The notes: generated from the sequence alone by a model not told the origin. A DNA stretch of 64,000 nt from Saccharomyces mikatae IFO 1815 (GCF_947241705.1 NC_079259.1:806001-870000), one strand, 5' to 3'; counted from the first letter of the stretch, positions 40,532-52,189 are shown. Made by a program: numbers and translations.

Positions 40532-42709
40532 ATGATGGAACTGCAAGATCTATTGGCAAAAGTTCCGTTGTTGCTATCGTATCCGACTATAATTCTGTCC
40601 AGTAAATTGATTGTACCTTCTCAAAATGATCTCATATCAAGGACAGGTATTAGATCAGTAGAGCACGCTGAACAAGGGCTAGCATTTTTTAGTATAGATC
40701 ATAGTATAAGACTGATATTTCTTCCAATGTTCATTGCTTCTTCCTTTAATCTGTTTGCATACTATTTTAACTTTGTCAACTACTCCAGCCAAAGAAAGTA
40801 TTATGTTTTATTTGCTGCATTTTTTCTAATATCAATATTAAATGCGATTTTCCATCCAATTCAGTCAACATGTATCACTTTATTGATTATTAAACTATTA
40901 ACTACTGCCGGTGAGCTCTCATCTAAAATTTCTCTCAATTTCAAGACCATTTTGAAAACGTTCATGCCTTTTATTATTATGACACTTGTTATATTGCGCA
41001 GTGATTCTTCGTCGGACGCTAGTGCCAGCGATATGAATAAATTAATTATTCATTTAGTTACTTATGCTCTTCTAGTGTTTATACTAAGGTATGCGTCACC
41101 GCTGCTATTATCGACCTTACCAAGTAGCATGGATTTCGTGTCTAAAGACGGCAGCATCACACAGGATGTGATAAGTAGAAACAAGAGATTTCCACTAATG
41201 ATAATATTACCATTTGTTTCTTTTATTCTGTTGTACTTAATGACTATCATAAACAATACTTACAATATTCAGTTATTGATGGTGTTTGTGTTTTACGGAT
41301 GTTTGACTATCTTCTCTCTATCGTTAAAGGATGTGTTCACAGAGAATATAAACCAAGAAAAGAGAACCGAAGAGAATGAGCATTGCCACAAGTTCGAAAT
41401 AAACTACATGATTTCCCATTTTTGGTTGACAAAATTTACTGTGTTATCAACGGGTGTGATGGCTATTGTGGTGCATTTTTTATCCTTTAATGAGATCACT
41501 TCTTCCATTAAAACTGACTTGCTCAGTTTGCTTTTCGTCATAGTGGCAGATTATGTTTCCAATTCATTAAACATACATCCTGATTCGCATTCCCATGATC
41601 ATGCACATCATTCTCACTCCAGCGATTCGTTGTCTCTTGAAAATGAAAGTATATTCAGGCAAATGGCTTTGAACAAGGATACCAGATCCATCTTTTCTTT
41701 CCTATTATTGAATACTGCTTTCATGTTTGTACAACTTTTATATTCTTTCCGTTCCAAGTCACTGGGCTTATTATCTGATTCGTTACATATGGCCTTAGAC
41801 TGCACATCTTTACTATTAGGTTTGATTGCCGGTATACTGACCAAGAAACCAGCAAGTGATAAATTTCCTTTCGGTTTAAACTACCTCGGCACTTTGGCAG
41901 GTTTCACTAATGGTGTTCTGTTACTGGGTATAGTATGCGGTATCTTTGTAGAGGCAGTTGAAAGAATTTTCAACCCCATTCACCTGCATGCGACAAATGA
42001 ATTGTTGGTTGTTGCTACATTAGGGTTGTTGGTTAACCTTGTTGGTTTGTTTGCTTTTGATCATGGTGCTCATGACCATGGCGGTACGGATAACGAGAAT
42101 ATGAAGGGTATTTTTTTACATATATTAGCGGATACATTAGGTTCTGTTGGCGTTGTTATTTCGACATTGTTAATCAAATTAACACATTGGCCCATCTTTG
42201 ATCCAATCGCCTCTTTAATGATTGGTTCCTTGATCTTGCTTAGCGCCCTACCCTTGTTGAAATCTACTTCTGCAAACATTTTACTAAGATTGGATGACAA
42301 GAAGCATAACTTAGTAAAGAGTGCACTAAACCAAATTTCAACGACTCCGGGAATCACCGGTTACACAACTCCTCGGTTTTGGCCTACTGAGTCAAGCAGT
42401 TCTGCGCATTCTCATTCTCATGGTCACTCGCATTCTCATTTAGAGGATCACAGCCATGAGTTTCATCATGATAAGCCATGCGATTCACAAAAGAATCCAA
42501 CATTGGTAGGGTATATTCATGTACAGTATGTAGACGGCGAGAATTCCACAATCATCAAGAAAAGAGTTGAAAAAATATTTGAAAATGTGAGGATCGAAGC
42601 ATGGGTTCAAGTTGAGCCTAAAAATTCTACCTGTTGGTGTCGTGGTACTTCGATGAATACGATATTAACCAACCCTAATTCTCTACCCCTACAACCCATA
42701 GCGAATTGA
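40532..42709 (+). CDS. MSC2: MSC2, cation diffusion facilitator zinc transporter of the ER
   Basis: A 725-codon gene with ATG at 40532 (MMELQDLLAKVP); S. cerevisiae Msc2 has 724. Msc2 pairs with Zrg17 to bring zinc into the ER and secretory pathway. The first half holds many membrane segments. The CDF domain follows, with the zinc-site motifs LLSDSLHMALDCTS and HILADTLGSVG. Two histidine-rich loops are seen: HSHDHAHHSHS near residue 355, and HSHSHGHSHSH near residue 630. The frame is open and all expected features are present. Confidence 0.96.
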   Translation: MMELQDLLAKVPLLLSYPTIILSSKLIVPSQNDLISRTGIRSVEHAEQGLAFFSIDHSIRLIFLPMFIASSFNLFAYYFNFVNYSSQRKYYVLFAAFFLISILNAIFHPIQSTCITLLIIKLLTTAGELSSKISLNFKTILKTFMPFIIMTLVILRSDSSSDASASDMNKLIIHLVTYALLVFILRYASPLLLSTLPSSMDFVSKDGSITQDVISRNKRFPLMIILPFVSFILLYLMTIINNTYNIQLLMVFVFYGCLTIFSLSLKDVFTENINQEKRTEENEHCHKFEINYMISHFWLTKFTVLSTGVMAIVVHFLSFNEITSSIKTDLLSLLFVIVADYVSNSLNIHPDSHSHDHAHHSHSSDSLSLENESIFRQMALNKDTRSIFSFLLLNTAFMFVQLLYSFRSKSLGLLSDSLHMALDCTSLLLGLIAGILTKKPASDKFPFGLNYLGTLAGFTNGVLLLGIVCGIFVEAVERIFNPIHLHATNELLVVATLGLLVNLVGLFAFDHGAHDHGGTDNENMKGIFLHILADTLGSVGVVISTLLIKLTHWPIFDPIASLMIGSLILLSALPLLKSTSANILLRLDDKKHNLVKSALNQISTTPGITGYTTPRFWPTESSSSAHSHSHGHSHSHLEDHSHEFHHDKPCDSQKNPTLVGYIHVQYVDGENSTIIKKRVEKIFENVRIEAWVQVEPKNSTCWCRGTSMNTILTNPNSLPLQPIAN

Positions 42710-43267
42710 ATAGTTTTTACAATGCATACTCTCATATAAGTTTTAAATAGATATACCATATACGTAGAACAACACTATAAGAATATTTTTTACAGACTAG
42801 AGCGACAGAGGTGCAGCAAATATCGTAATTTCTGGGCGACTGCTTATGCTAATCATGTTTCACGGTTTCAGTATCATAATGGAAAAAAAAAGCATCTAAC
42901 GAAGGAAAAGATACTATCTCAAATTAACTTCAAAGTTTGGTAAAAACTAATAAAGCAATTTACATTGAATTGATCATCCATTGGAATACAAGGGGAAGTC
43001 CTCCGTATTTGGTGTTTTTATCTTCCCACATATTTTGAATGTTTTTTTTCTTATGAAAAGTGTTTTAAGGAATCATATATGTAAAGAGATCATTCATTCA
43101 AGACGTCATCAAATTAAGATTAATAAACAAGAATTTAGCAGAGTCATTTGGGAAAATAGAATTTTATCATTTCTCAGTTCTCATACACACACGTCATAGG
43201 GCGTATATATATTTAAAGAGGATATCTTACCTTCATTGTAACGTCATATAGTTGATATTTCAATTAA
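42710..43267. other. MSC2-EBS1 intergenic region
   Basis: These 558 bp hold the MSC2 terminator and the EBS1 promoter. It is AT-rich, with an A run at 42882-42890. A plus-strand frame of 72 codons at 42981-43199 shows no recognisable features. No RNA gene is seen. Confidence 0.4.
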
Positions 43268-45886
43268 ATGGGACAATCGAATACCCAAACAGAGGATATT
43301 GCTACCGCTTTCAATGGTATAAAAAGTCAATTGAACAGCATATTGAAATCAAATCAGTTATTTCATGATTATGCGTTATTGAACGGGTTCTTGGCATTTG
43401 CTCATTCCAAATTGAATGCTGTGGTCCTCTCTTCCATAGATTCCCAATATTCTTTATGTCAATCTAGAAGTTCATCTGTGGCCGATGTCACTACCTTTGA
43501 TTACAGCGATATATCTACAATATTAGATTTTTCGTGGGAAAGTGTACACTATCCAATATTCAAATGGTTCCAGATGTGGAGAAATTACGTTCTTTTTGAG
43601 AAGGAGAACAAGAAACAGCAGACTAGATATATTGACTTTAGAAAAATGAACTCGAAAATGTTGAAGTTTTTCAAGACAGTACAAAACTTTTATGCTAACA
43701 TTATCAACGCTGTTCATAAAAGGTATAATGTAGTTGCACTTTTGCCGAGGAAGATTATTCAAGACTTAATGTTAAGTGATATTGATGGTGACAGTTCTGT
43801 AGTGAAATCATTCAACAGCGATAGTCCGTTCGCACATCTAATCCTAACAATTTTCCATCGATGTCTGTTATTTTTAGGAACAGCGTATCGTTATAAAAGC
43901 CTCCTTGAAGAAATTTCCAACAAATACAGCATATCTAATTTTAAGAAATCATTGGATTATTTTCGCTTAGCTTCGTTAACGTTGCCTAGCGCTGGTGAAA
44001 CATATTCGCAAGCGGGAACGGTGTTCCTTCAGACAGGAAATTTGGGGACTGCTGTATTCAGTTTTGTCAAGGGTATGATGACGAAGATGCCAAGTCCTGT
44101 GTCAATTAAAAACTTCCGCGCGTTAATGGTAGACAATAAAAGTTCATTAAATCGTAGTTTGCATACAACTATTATGAACACCTACTTGCAAGAATCTAAA
44201 GGAGTGAAACCTCCTGCTAAAGATATTTTAGAGTTTTATTACCTTGGCCTCTTTGGATCTGTTTGGTCTCCTAGAAGTTGGAGGGATGATACGAAACCGA
44301 ACCAGTTAAATAACGGTATTAAATTAAAATATTTGGAGGACGTTCTTTATGAAATGATGTCAACGAGATACCTTAAACATATCCAGATAATCTTCAACAA
44401 TTTGATCATTACAATTGGTGGGTTTCACTTATTATTGAAAAGACGTTCTGATGTGGGTACAAATACCTTAACGGATTTACGTAGCAATGAATTGGATTAT
44501 CTAAATTTCGCATTTAAATTTATTGGACATATTTTAAATGATATCGTGAAGGAATCATGGAGCGAACACTCTGAAGTTCCTGAAATATTAGGTATGGTAA
44601 GAATTATCAATTGTTGGATAAAATCGAACCCTATGGTTTTTCAATATGCTCAAAGTAACGTAGAGTTTGTTAATGCCATGGCGTACTTCATGAACGATGT
44701 CATGAAAAAAAAAAAAAATCTTTCTTCTAGTATAACAGAACGCACGCCCAAAAGAACCTACTGGTTTGAAGAAGACTTGATGGTGAAAGGTTTGTCGTTT
44801 ATCAATTTTCAATTATCCGATTTTAATGATTATGATGAAATTTTTCAAATGGACCGTAATTTCGATAGATTAATTGGGGATCCACCGTCATCCGACAAAC
44901 AATCAGTATCATCAGAAATGCTGTTGAGACTACAAGGTGTGGTAAGATTTATTTACCAATTATTGATGGAAAACAAATGTGGTGTGGAATGGTCAGATAA
45001 TAAATCACGTTATATCTTTACTAAGAAAATCGGACTAAAAAAGACCATTAAAACTGATATAAAGGCATCGAAGCAATCAAACGAGGTTAGGTTACAAAGA
45101 AAAAGTAAATGTTTCACTACTAACTCAATCTCTATGGCACATTTGGAGAGACAAATGAGAAGCAGCTCTTTGAATTCTTCTTCCCCAACCATGGGTTATA
45201 GTGGTTCATCTGTACCTATGGCACCGGAAACGTTCAACGTTAAGCCCAGCGGCATAATAACAGGAAAAAACAAGATGAATGTAGAAATGTTTGAAATTGA
45301 AGTAAGCGGCCAAAAAGTCGATGACATCACTACTGATTTATCGCCTGATTACAGTAGCGCACCAACCTCCTCTTCGAATTCCACAGGTTCATCATCCTTT
45401 GATTTGAATAGCATTCTATCTTCAGCGCAAAACAAGCCCTCGGAAAATTCATTTGCGCAAAAGCCAAACGAACAAAGGGTAGTTAATGATATTCGCAATC
45501 AGATTCCAAATTCAATGCAAGAAAGTGTGTATCCACCACGACAACTGTCGTCAATATCTTCATTAAGCTCCGCGTATCAAAATTCCATGATGTCTTCACC
45601 AGCCTCAATGGTATCCTATCCTTACAATTTCTTAAACCAGCAAAGGCAAGGAGTTTTTCCACCTTTCAATGTCCAAGATTCACAATGGCAACAGGAAGCA
45701 CATGCGCTATATTCAAGAAATTTAACGAATCCGGCGTGGGTGGGTGGTCAGCATCAAACGCCGGCGCCTCCACCAGTCTATGCACATCCGCAACAGTCGA
45801 TATTTCAACAACCCATGCAGTTTCCTTATGGCACACAGAACAGCACTGAAAGCATTAAGGGAGATGATCCCAACAGTATGTTTTAG
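43268..45886 (+). CDS. EBS1: EBS1, Est1-like protein in mRNA decay and telomere maintenance
   Basis: An 872-codon gene with ATG at 43268 (MGQSNTQTEDIA); S. cerevisiae Ebs1 has 884. Ebs1 is a paralogue of the telomerase subunit Est1 and resembles Smg7; it has roles in nonsense-mediated decay, translation control and telomere length. The N-terminal 14-3-3-like/TPR domain covers about residues 1-330 (YFRLASLTLPSAGETYSQAGTV; LEFYYLGLFGS). The C-terminal 250 residues are disordered, rich in Ser, Asn, Gln and Pro. It converges on UME6. Confidence 0.95.
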   Translation: MGQSNTQTEDIATAFNGIKSQLNSILKSNQLFHDYALLNGFLAFAHSKLNAVVLSSIDSQYSLCQSRSSSVADVTTFDYSDISTILDFSWESVHYPIFKWFQMWRNYVLFEKENKKQQTRYIDFRKMNSKMLKFFKTVQNFYANIINAVHKRYNVVALLPRKIIQDLMLSDIDGDSSVVKSFNSDSPFAHLILTIFHRCLLFLGTAYRYKSLLEEISNKYSISNFKKSLDYFRLASLTLPSAGETYSQAGTVFLQTGNLGTAVFSFVKGMMTKMPSPVSIKNFRALMVDNKSSLNRSLHTTIMNTYLQESKGVKPPAKDILEFYYLGLFGSVWSPRSWRDDTKPNQLNNGIKLKYLEDVLYEMMSTRYLKHIQIIFNNLIITIGGFHLLLKRRSDVGTNTLTDLRSNELDYLNFAFKFIGHILNDIVKESWSEHSEVPEILGMVRIINCWIKSNPMVFQYAQSNVEFVNAMAYFMNDVMKKKKNLSSSITERTPKRTYWFEEDLMVKGLSFINFQLSDFNDYDEIFQMDRNFDRLIGDPPSSDKQSVSSEMLLRLQGVVRFIYQLLMENKCGVEWSDNKSRYIFTKKIGLKKTIKTDIKASKQSNEVRLQRKSKCFTTNSISMAHLERQMRSSSLNSSSPTMGYSGSSVPMAPETFNVKPSGIITGKNKMNVEMFEIEVSGQKVDDITTDLSPDYSSAPTSSSNSTGSSSFDLNSILSSAQNKPSENSFAQKPNEQRVVNDIRNQIPNSMQESVYPPRQLSSISSLSSAYQNSMMSSPASMVSYPYNFLNQQRQGVFPPFNVQDSQWQQEAHALYSRNLTNPAWVGGQHQTPAPPPVYAHPQQSIFQQPMQFPYGTQNSTESIKGDDPNSMF

Positions 45887-46175
45887 TAGGATTCTTTTTC
45901 TTTAGTAGCTTCAAAGTTTTGAAAATAAAACCTGAGCAACCAAAAATTAGTTCATCAAATGAGACATACCTACACCTTAACTAAATCGTATGCGAAAGTT
46001 AATGTATAACTTCTTTTGAAAGTCTTTGAAATTACATGGTATTACTTACATACATAATATATATATAGGATATATCATTGTTATTGAAAAATTGTTGTGT
46101 ACCACTCTTTCTTTTTTTCTTTGATAGTATAAGATTTGTACTAAACAATGATAATCCTTCTCTTCAAGTTAGTTT

Positions 46176-48734
46176 TTACTTTTTTTTCATTGCTCTCCTT
46201 TTGGCTTCTTTTGTTTTTTTCTTGATTTCTTCCAGTTTCATTTGCTTTTTCTTTGGGTCGGATACGAAATCAGGTTTGAATGCGTCATAATGACAGTCCA
46301 GTTTCAACCTTTCGCAATTGAAACAGTGTGGTCTTTCTTCGGTACACTTCTTTTTTCTTAACCGACAAATCCAGCAACCGGTACGAGACCTTGTACCTTG
46401 AGAGGTTGAGGAAGCAGTGGTGTTCAATTCTTGTGAATTGTTTGCTTTTGATTTAGAGTTGTTATTGCTTGATCTTTTTTTTGAAGATTGCTTCGCCTTG
46501 GTTTTTGTCCTAGACTTGGTTGTTTTTCCCTTAGATTTAGTCGAACCGGGAGAAGTAGTATTGGGATAATCAACAGCATATGCTAAACTAGAAGAAGATG
46601 CCTTTAATGAAGGAGATGAAGGTGCTGAGGAAGTCGCTGATTCGCCAAAGGAATTATGATCGCTATTGGTTTGGCTCACAGCTCTTGCGTTCCCAACTGA
46701 TCTTCTCGATTTCTTCAACGGCGGTACTTCTAGTTGTTGCTGTTGTTCCGGTGCAGATAGGCGTCTGTCTATTCGCTTGCCATTTTTATTCCAAGTAACT
46801 TGTCTTGCTCTTGACTCGAAAGAGGGGTCTATGACCTTTTTAGAGTTCAGGTTTAAATGGTAAGAGGACAGGTCTTGGTCTTGATCTTGATCTTCATCAA
46901 AAACAGCTGTGGAATTGTTGTTTTCAAAAGCCGTTTGTTGATGGTCGGAATTATGAATACGTAATAGGATTGGTCTCAAAACACCCTTTGATGGGAAAGA
47001 TGACGAATGAGGTCTGCTAGCCGGTACGCCGAGTGTATTTGTGTTATTGATATTATTGACATTTGAAATAGGTCTATCATGACCTCTATATGGAGATGAT
47101 CTCATGTTTGATAGTACGGCTGCGGCCGTACCCAAGTCGTCGTCAAGTTTAGTAGATGAAGATGCAGAATTCGGACCAAGCAATAATCTTGATCTCAATC
47201 CATCCAACTTAGAATTGATATACTTCGGTGGGGGTGGCGGGATGTATGGTTCATTTGCACGGAAGGGACTATTTTTGTTGTTACGATGTGGCAAATCGCC
47301 GTAGAAAAACCCAGTAGAAGGCCTTGATGAAGTGGCAAACGGGTCTTCTCCACGATTGATAGTGTTTCGTTGAATGTTGTGGCTGTTGCTGTTGATGTTG
47401 TTATTGTGGCCGATGTTATTGTTTGTGCTTGTAAATGAAGATGCTGAAGTTGGAGGCTGAGAAGGGGCCTGGTTAAACCTAAAATGCTGAAAATTGTTTC
47501 TGCTGGGAATAGAGGAGCTGGTATTCGTACGCCGAGAGTTGATGGGCGTATCCGTGTTCGAACTTGCGTTGTTGGAGGACGATTCGTTCAAAGAGTAGGC
47601 CTCATCTCTATACTTCGAATTTAGCCAGAACGAGATGTTAACTTTGGATTCGTTCTCATCCAGCTTTACGTTCGGGTCAGTTATTTCTCTATCCTTATTG
47701 AAATAGAAATTTCTGGGGGCCACACCTATGGCGTACTGATCATCATGGTTACTATGCTGGGATTGAAAGTCGTTCGAACCATTGCTTCTAGGCTTGGTTT
47801 CGCAGCGCAAAAACCGGCCGATCTCATTATTACTAGAGGAATCTCTCGAATCAGAGCTGTGGAACGAGTTGTTCTCGTTGTCATTGGTGCTGTTGTTTCT
47901 GCTCAGTATTGACAGCGGCGAATTGGTATTCTTCCCATTGTTTTTGTTGGCGCTGGTAATCATGAGCGGCAAATCCGATTCTGTGCGGGAACGCAGACCC
48001 GAGCCCGAGCCCGAACCAGCTGCGGTGGTACCGGGGGAAGAAATAGGTGGAGCTGCTGGTGGCGGCAACTGTATTTTTTCTTTGGCGCCGGCGACGACAG
48101 TAGTAGCAGCAGCAACAGCAGCAGCGTTGTTATTAGTTGAGGTGGAGGAGTAAGGGAAAACAACATCGTTCATTGTAGCATGCTGCAGCTGGATGGTATC
48201 CGAAACCTGTGCAACTCTACCTTCTACGGGATGGCCGTTACACAGCGACTTAGGATCCGAAGGCGTATTGGAAGGCGCGAGTGGGCTGGCGGCACCGTGG
48301 CCAGCGTTATCGCTGTTACGGCGATCTTGAAGACTGGTAGTGGCCGCTACAGTAGCATCGTTTTCCTTAGAATCATCTTTGACATCAGTGCCACCTCCCA
48401 CTTGCAAACTCGGCGAAACCGACGGAGTATGCACCGGAGTATTATTGGGCGCACACGTCAATCTCATGATAGAAAGTAGAGGGTTTTCGTCGTAACTGGT
48501 CTTGACAGATTCAATGCTAGCACTGGAGATAGTAGGATGTCGGGGATTTGTTCCATCGCTACCTTCATCCTCTGCGTGACTTCTGCCATCTTGGCTGCTA
48601 TTCGTGAGCGTGTGACGAGCCGTTTTGTTGTGCAGATAGTGCTGATTGTTGGCGGTTGTTTCCATGGAAAGCAGAGAGGCAGCCGCATTGGATTCGTCCA
48701 TGTGTTTGCTTTGAGAGCCCGCCTTGTCTAGCAT
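46176..48734 (-). CDS. UME6: UME6, Zn2Cys6 regulator of early meiotic genes
   Basis: An 852-codon gene with ATG at 48734 (MLDKAGSQSKHMDES); S. cerevisiae Ume6 has 836. Ume6 binds URS1 (core GCCGCC) and recruits Sin3-Rpd3 and Isw2 to repress early meiotic genes; with Ime1 it becomes an activator. The zinc cluster CWICRLRKKKC...C..C......C begins at residue 787, at the same distance from the C-terminus as in S. cerevisiae, followed by a very basic tail. Most of the rest is low complexity (Ser, Asn, Thr, Ala, Gln runs), and the extra residues fall there (for example alanine runs near residue 205). It is divergent from MSS4. Confidence 0.97.
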   Translation of the reverse strand: MLDKAGSQSKHMDESNAAASLLSMETTANNQHYLHNKTARHTLTNSSQDGRSHAEDEGSDGTNPRHPTISSASIESVKTSYDENPLLSIMRLTCAPNNTPVHTPSVSPSLQVGGGTDVKDDSKENDATVAATTSLQDRRNSDNAGHGAASPLAPSNTPSDPKSLCNGHPVEGRVAQVSDTIQLQHATMNDVVFPYSSTSTNNNAAAVAAATTVVAGAKEKIQLPPPAAPPISSPGTTAAGSGSGSGLRSRTESDLPLMITSANKNNGKNTNSPLSILSRNNSTNDNENNSFHSSDSRDSSSNNEIGRFLRCETKPRSNGSNDFQSQHSNHDDQYAIGVAPRNFYFNKDREITDPNVKLDENESKVNISFWLNSKYRDEAYSLNESSSNNASSNTDTPINSRRTNTSSSIPSRNNFQHFRFNQAPSQPPTSASSFTSTNNNIGHNNNINSNSHNIQRNTINRGEDPFATSSRPSTGFFYGDLPHRNNKNSPFRANEPYIPPPPPKYINSKLDGLRSRLLLGPNSASSSTKLDDDLGTAAAVLSNMRSSPYRGHDRPISNVNNINNTNTLGVPASRPHSSSFPSKGVLRPILLRIHNSDHQQTAFENNNSTAVFDEDQDQDQDLSSYHLNLNSKKVIDPSFESRARQVTWNKNGKRIDRRLSAPEQQQQLEVPPLKKSRRSVGNARAVSQTNSDHNSFGESATSSAPSSPSLKASSSSLAYAVDYPNTTSPGSTKSKGKTTKSRTKTKAKQSSKKRSSNNNSKSKANNSQELNTTASSTSQGTRSRTGCWICRLRKKKCTEERPHCFNCERLKLDCHYDAFKPDFVSDPKKKQMKLEEIKKKTKEAKRRAMKKK

Positions 48735-49414
48735 CGTGAGTTAAGGGCCATACAAATGCTATAACTGCGGTACTATTCTAGTTTCTGTGCGCTGTGCGAG
48801 GGTGGGCGCTTCTTACGATCACTGCTTCTTGTCCTTGTCTTCTATGTTCTTTTCGTTTTTCTTTTTGACGGCGGCAGTTTCCGCCTGGCATTGGTGAAAA
48901 GGCGCTTTGAAGCACGGCGGACGCATCACCCGGACTGTAACACCAAGAGGTTCAGTGTGCTTTTGGCACCTGAAGGAAGTCGGTGACTAATTATGCACTC
49001 TACTCTCGTGTCATTGCGTTTTTATCTAGTGTATTGCTGAACTAAGCCTTACCACAGGTACTGGTAAGGTATTTGGCGAATGGGGCTAAAAATGAAGCGT
49101 CACCCCAGACGACGTGTCGCACTAACATATCCGTTTTTACGGACATAAGAACGTGCCTCCCTTCTGGGAAAACAAAACACAGGTAAAAAAAAAAAAGGAA
49201 TGGATGAGGAATGGAACAGAGAGAAAAGATAGAGGTGGAAATAACAAAAGCGTGACAACAAGCAAATACGGAGGGAGAAGCAGAGAAAAACAAGAACAAA
49301 AACAAAAATAGGAACAAGGACTAGCACAATCACAAGCAAGAAAGTACAGAGTTTGTTCACGCACCCAAGACAGTTGCCATATATCGCCACTTCCTTACCA
49401 ACACTTTTCAACTC
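48735..49414. other. UME6-MSS4 divergent promoter region
   Basis: These 680 bp serve both genes. GC-rich patches with GGCGGC (48869-48874) resemble the Ume6 core site, so autoregulation is imaginable but unproven. An Abf1 match lies at 49099-49111 (listed separately). A poly-A run (49186-49196) and a long AG-rich, T-poor stretch (49190-49350) precede MSS4. Confidence 0.45.
49099..49111 (+). promoter_or_regulatory. Abf1 consensus match (GTCACCCCAGACG) upstream of MSS4
   Basis: GTCACCCCAGACG fits the Abf1 consensus RTCRYNNNNNACG. It lies 304 bp upstream of MSS4 in the divergent promoter. It lacks the T preferred at position six of strong sites, so binding is uncertain. Confidence 0.45.
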
Positions 49415-51721
49415 ATGTCAGTCTTGCGATCACAACCTACTTCTGTTGTACCGCTACATTTGATAACTTCTCCCAGTCGCAAAACAGAACAGGAGCGATC
49501 GTTATTGCAGTCTGCGACAATTGAGCGACATCAAGACCTTTCGGTACCGAATTCGAATCCGGACTCGAACCACCGAATAAGAAAAGATCATAATAATCAT
49601 ACTAGCTACCATTCCTCCTCGAATTCAGAGTCAAATATGGAAAGTCCTCATTTGTCTGATGGTGAATCTTCCACTCCGACCTCTATCGAAGAGTTGAACC
49701 CGACGATAAATAACTCAAGACTGGTGAAGAGAAACTACTCAATATCAATTGATCCTTTACATAACAACAGTAATAACAATACTGATGATGATCATCCAAA
49801 CACTATAACTTCTCCACGACCAAATAGTAGCAATAACAGGGAAATTGAGAAGTACAGTTTTCCTGAAGGGAAGGAATCGAAAAAGGTAACTACACCTTCG
49901 CTAAACTCGAATGGTTATTTGGATAATCCCGGTCTTGTTCAGACCGACTCTTATATTCAAGACTTGAATGATGATCATGTTTTGCTGAACAAGCGTGTTT
50001 CGAGGCGATCTTCCAGAATATCGACAGTAACAGCGGCTTCCACGACGATAAAGCAAAGGAGAAACACTCAGGATTCAAACTTGCCCAACATTCCCTTCCA
50101 CGCTTCTAAGCATTCTCAAATACTACCTATGGATGATTCAGATGTGCTGAAACTGACGAACGCAAATACCAACGTGAATCCGAATTCCGCTTCAAAAATT
50201 AACCATTCAATGAGTTCTCTACCGCTTCACCCGCTTCCACAACCTTCGCAAAAATCAAAGCAATATCATATGGTATCTAAATCGACCACCTCTTTGCCAC
50301 CAGAGAACGATCATTACTACCAGCACACCCATGGCAACAACCGCAATCATACCGTTAATGCTGCTGTTACTAGTGGTAGTGCGGGTTTGAAAAGATCGGA
50401 ATCTGCTACCGCCGAAATTAAGAAGATGAGACAATCCCTTTTGCATAAAAGAGAAATGAAAAGGAAAAGGAAAACGTTCTTGGTGGATGACGACCGCGTT
50501 TTAATCGGTAATAAAGTTAGTGAAGGACACGTCAACTTTATAATTGCTTATAATATGCTAACCGGTATTCGTGTTGCAGTATCACGTTGTTCTGGAATAA
50601 TGAAACCTTTAACGCCCGCGGATTTTAGATTCACTAAAAAGCTGGCTTTTGATTATCATGGCAATGAATTGACCCCTTCTTCTCAATATGCATTCAAGTT
50701 TAAGGACTACTGTCCGGAAGTTTTCAGAGAACTACGTGCATTATTTGGCCTAGACCCTGCTGATTATTTGGTTTCGTTAACTTCCAAGTACATTCTCAGT
50801 GAACTTAACTCACCGGGTAAAAGTGGGTCTTTTTTTTACTATTCAAGAGATTACAAATATATTATCAAAACAATTCATCATTCTGAGCATATTCATTTGA
50901 GGAAGCATATACAAGAGTACTATAATCATGTAAAGGACAACCCAAACACTCTGATTTGCCAGTTTTATGGTTTACACAGAGTGAAAATGCCTATATCGTT
51001 TCAAAATAAAATCAAACATCGGAAAATATACTTTTTAGTCATGAATAACCTATTTCCTCCACACTTGGACATTCATATTACTTATGATCTAAAGGGTTCT
51101 ACATGGGGTCGTTTTACCAACTTGGATAAAGAAAGATTGGCAAAAGATAGATCTTACAGGCCCGTAATGAAAGACTTAAATTGGCTTGAAGAAGGCCAAA
51201 AAATCAAGTTCGGTCCTTTGAAAAAGAAAACTTTCTTGACCCAGTTGAAAAAAGATGTGGAATTGTTAGCTAAACTAAATACGATGGACTATTCTTTGCT
51301 CATCGGGATTCACGATATCAATAAAGCCAAGGAAGACGACATTCAACTGGCCGATACTGCATCCATTGAGGAGCAACCACAGACACAAGGGCCCATAAGA
51401 ACTGGTACCGGAACAGTAGTACGACATTTTTTTAGAGAATTTGAAGGTGGTATTCGTGCATCTGATCAATTCAATAATGATGTGGATTTGATTTATTACG
51501 TGGGAATTATCGACTTCTTGACTAATTACTCGGTAATGAAGAAATTAGAAACATTCTGGCGAAGTTTGCGCCATGATACTAAGTTGGTGAGTGCCATACC
51601 TCCAAGGGACTACGCTAACAGGTTCTACGAGTTCATAGAAGATTCTGTAGATCCTCTGTCCCAAGAAAAAAAAAAATCATCATATAAAGACGATCCTAGT
51701 CGAAAAAATTATAAAGATTGA
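49415..51721 (+). CDS. MSS4: MSS4, phosphatidylinositol-4-phosphate 5-kinase
   Basis: A 768-codon gene with ATG at 49415 ([12 protein letters not shown]); S. cerevisiae Mss4 has 779. Mss4 is the sole PI4P 5-kinase at the plasma membrane; the PI(4,5)P2 it makes is needed for actin organisation and TORC2 signalling. The first 340 residues are disordered and rich in Ser, Asn and His. The PIP-kinase domain covers about residues 360-745: glycine loop SPGKSGSFF, lysine in YIIKTI, catalytic [13 protein letters not shown], and IIDFLTNY. All catalytic motifs are present. A basic stretch (RKKS-like [11 protein letters not shown]) precedes the domain and may help nuclear import or membrane binding. Confidence 0.97.
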   Translation: MSVLRSQPTSVVPLHLITSPSRKTEQERSLLQSATIERHQDLSVPNSNPDSNHRIRKDHNNHTSYHSSSNSESNMESPHLSDGESSTPTSIEELNPTINNSRLVKRNYSISIDPLHNNSNNNTDDDHPNTITSPRPNSSNNREIEKYSFPEGKESKKVTTPSLNSNGYLDNPGLVQTDSYIQDLNDDHVLLNKRVSRRSSRISTVTAASTTIKQRRNTQDSNLPNIPFHASKHSQILPMDDSDVLKLTNANTNVNPNSASKINHSMSSLPLHPLPQPSQKSKQYHMVSKSTTSLPPENDHYYQHTHGNNRNHTVNAAVTSGSAGLKRSESATAEIKKMRQSLLHKREMKRKRKTFLVDDDRVLIGNKVSEGHVNFIIAYNMLTGIRVAVSRCSGIMKPLTPADFRFTKKLAFDYHGNELTPSSQYAFKFKDYCPEVFRELRALFGLDPADYLVSLTSKYILSELNSPGKSGSFFYYSRDYKYIIKTIHHSEHIHLRKHIQEYYNHVKDNPNTLICQFYGLHRVKMPISFQNKIKHRKIYFLVMNNLFPPHLDIHITYDLKGSTWGRFTNLDKERLAKDRSYRPVMKDLNWLEEGQKIKFGPLKKKTFLTQLKKDVELLAKLNTMDYSLLIGIHDINKAKEDDIQLADTASIEEQPQTQGPIRTGTGTVVRHFFREFEGGIRASDQFNNDVDLIYYVGIIDFLTNYSVMKKLETFWRSLRHDTKLVSAIPPRDYANRFYEFIEDSVDPLSQEKKKSSYKDDPSRKNYKD

Positions 51722-52189
51722 ATAGGTGCGTTAGCCGATAATCTATCGTCCACTAGCTAAATCCAATATAGTTTGATTAAAATTAGTTTAAGTTAAATAA
51801 TTTTATTCTTTTTACTTTAATCATAATCCTTTTTCCCTTTTCTATTGCTATTTTTGTTTTTTTCGTTTTTGCCATGTCATACCTGCATAAGCCACGCTAA
51901 CCAATAATTCAGCGAGACCCTAATCCAAACCTAATTGTTCGGAATTATGCCATATCTTTCTAGAAGTGTGGCTAAGCGGTTCCAGGAGCATACGAAATGC
52001 CAAAAAACGAGAAAATTTGATTATATCTGTACGAAGTTTTCTGCGCGCTAATTGATGTTTACTTTTGCTCGAGGCCGATGGGTGGAACTGCAACATTATA
52101 TAAACTAAAGTGCCAAAAACAAAAAGAAATAAAGAAAGGCAAAGGAAGACTATCTGCCCCTAAAAAATAAGTCAGAAGAGCCGAAGAGA
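51722..52189. other. MSS4-YDR210W intergenic region
   Basis: These 468 bp hold the MSS4 3' end and the promoter of YDR210W. TTCTAGAA (51958-51965) is one dyad of a heat-shock element and CCCCT (52156-52160) is a stress-response-element core; both would fit a stress-related CYSTM gene, but each is a short match. No RNA gene is seen. Confidence 0.4.

Noticed and set aside
47960-48166. Minus-strand ORF rich in Leu and Pro overlapping UME6
   Set aside because: It is an out-of-frame shadow of the low-complexity part of UME6 with no homology that I recognise.
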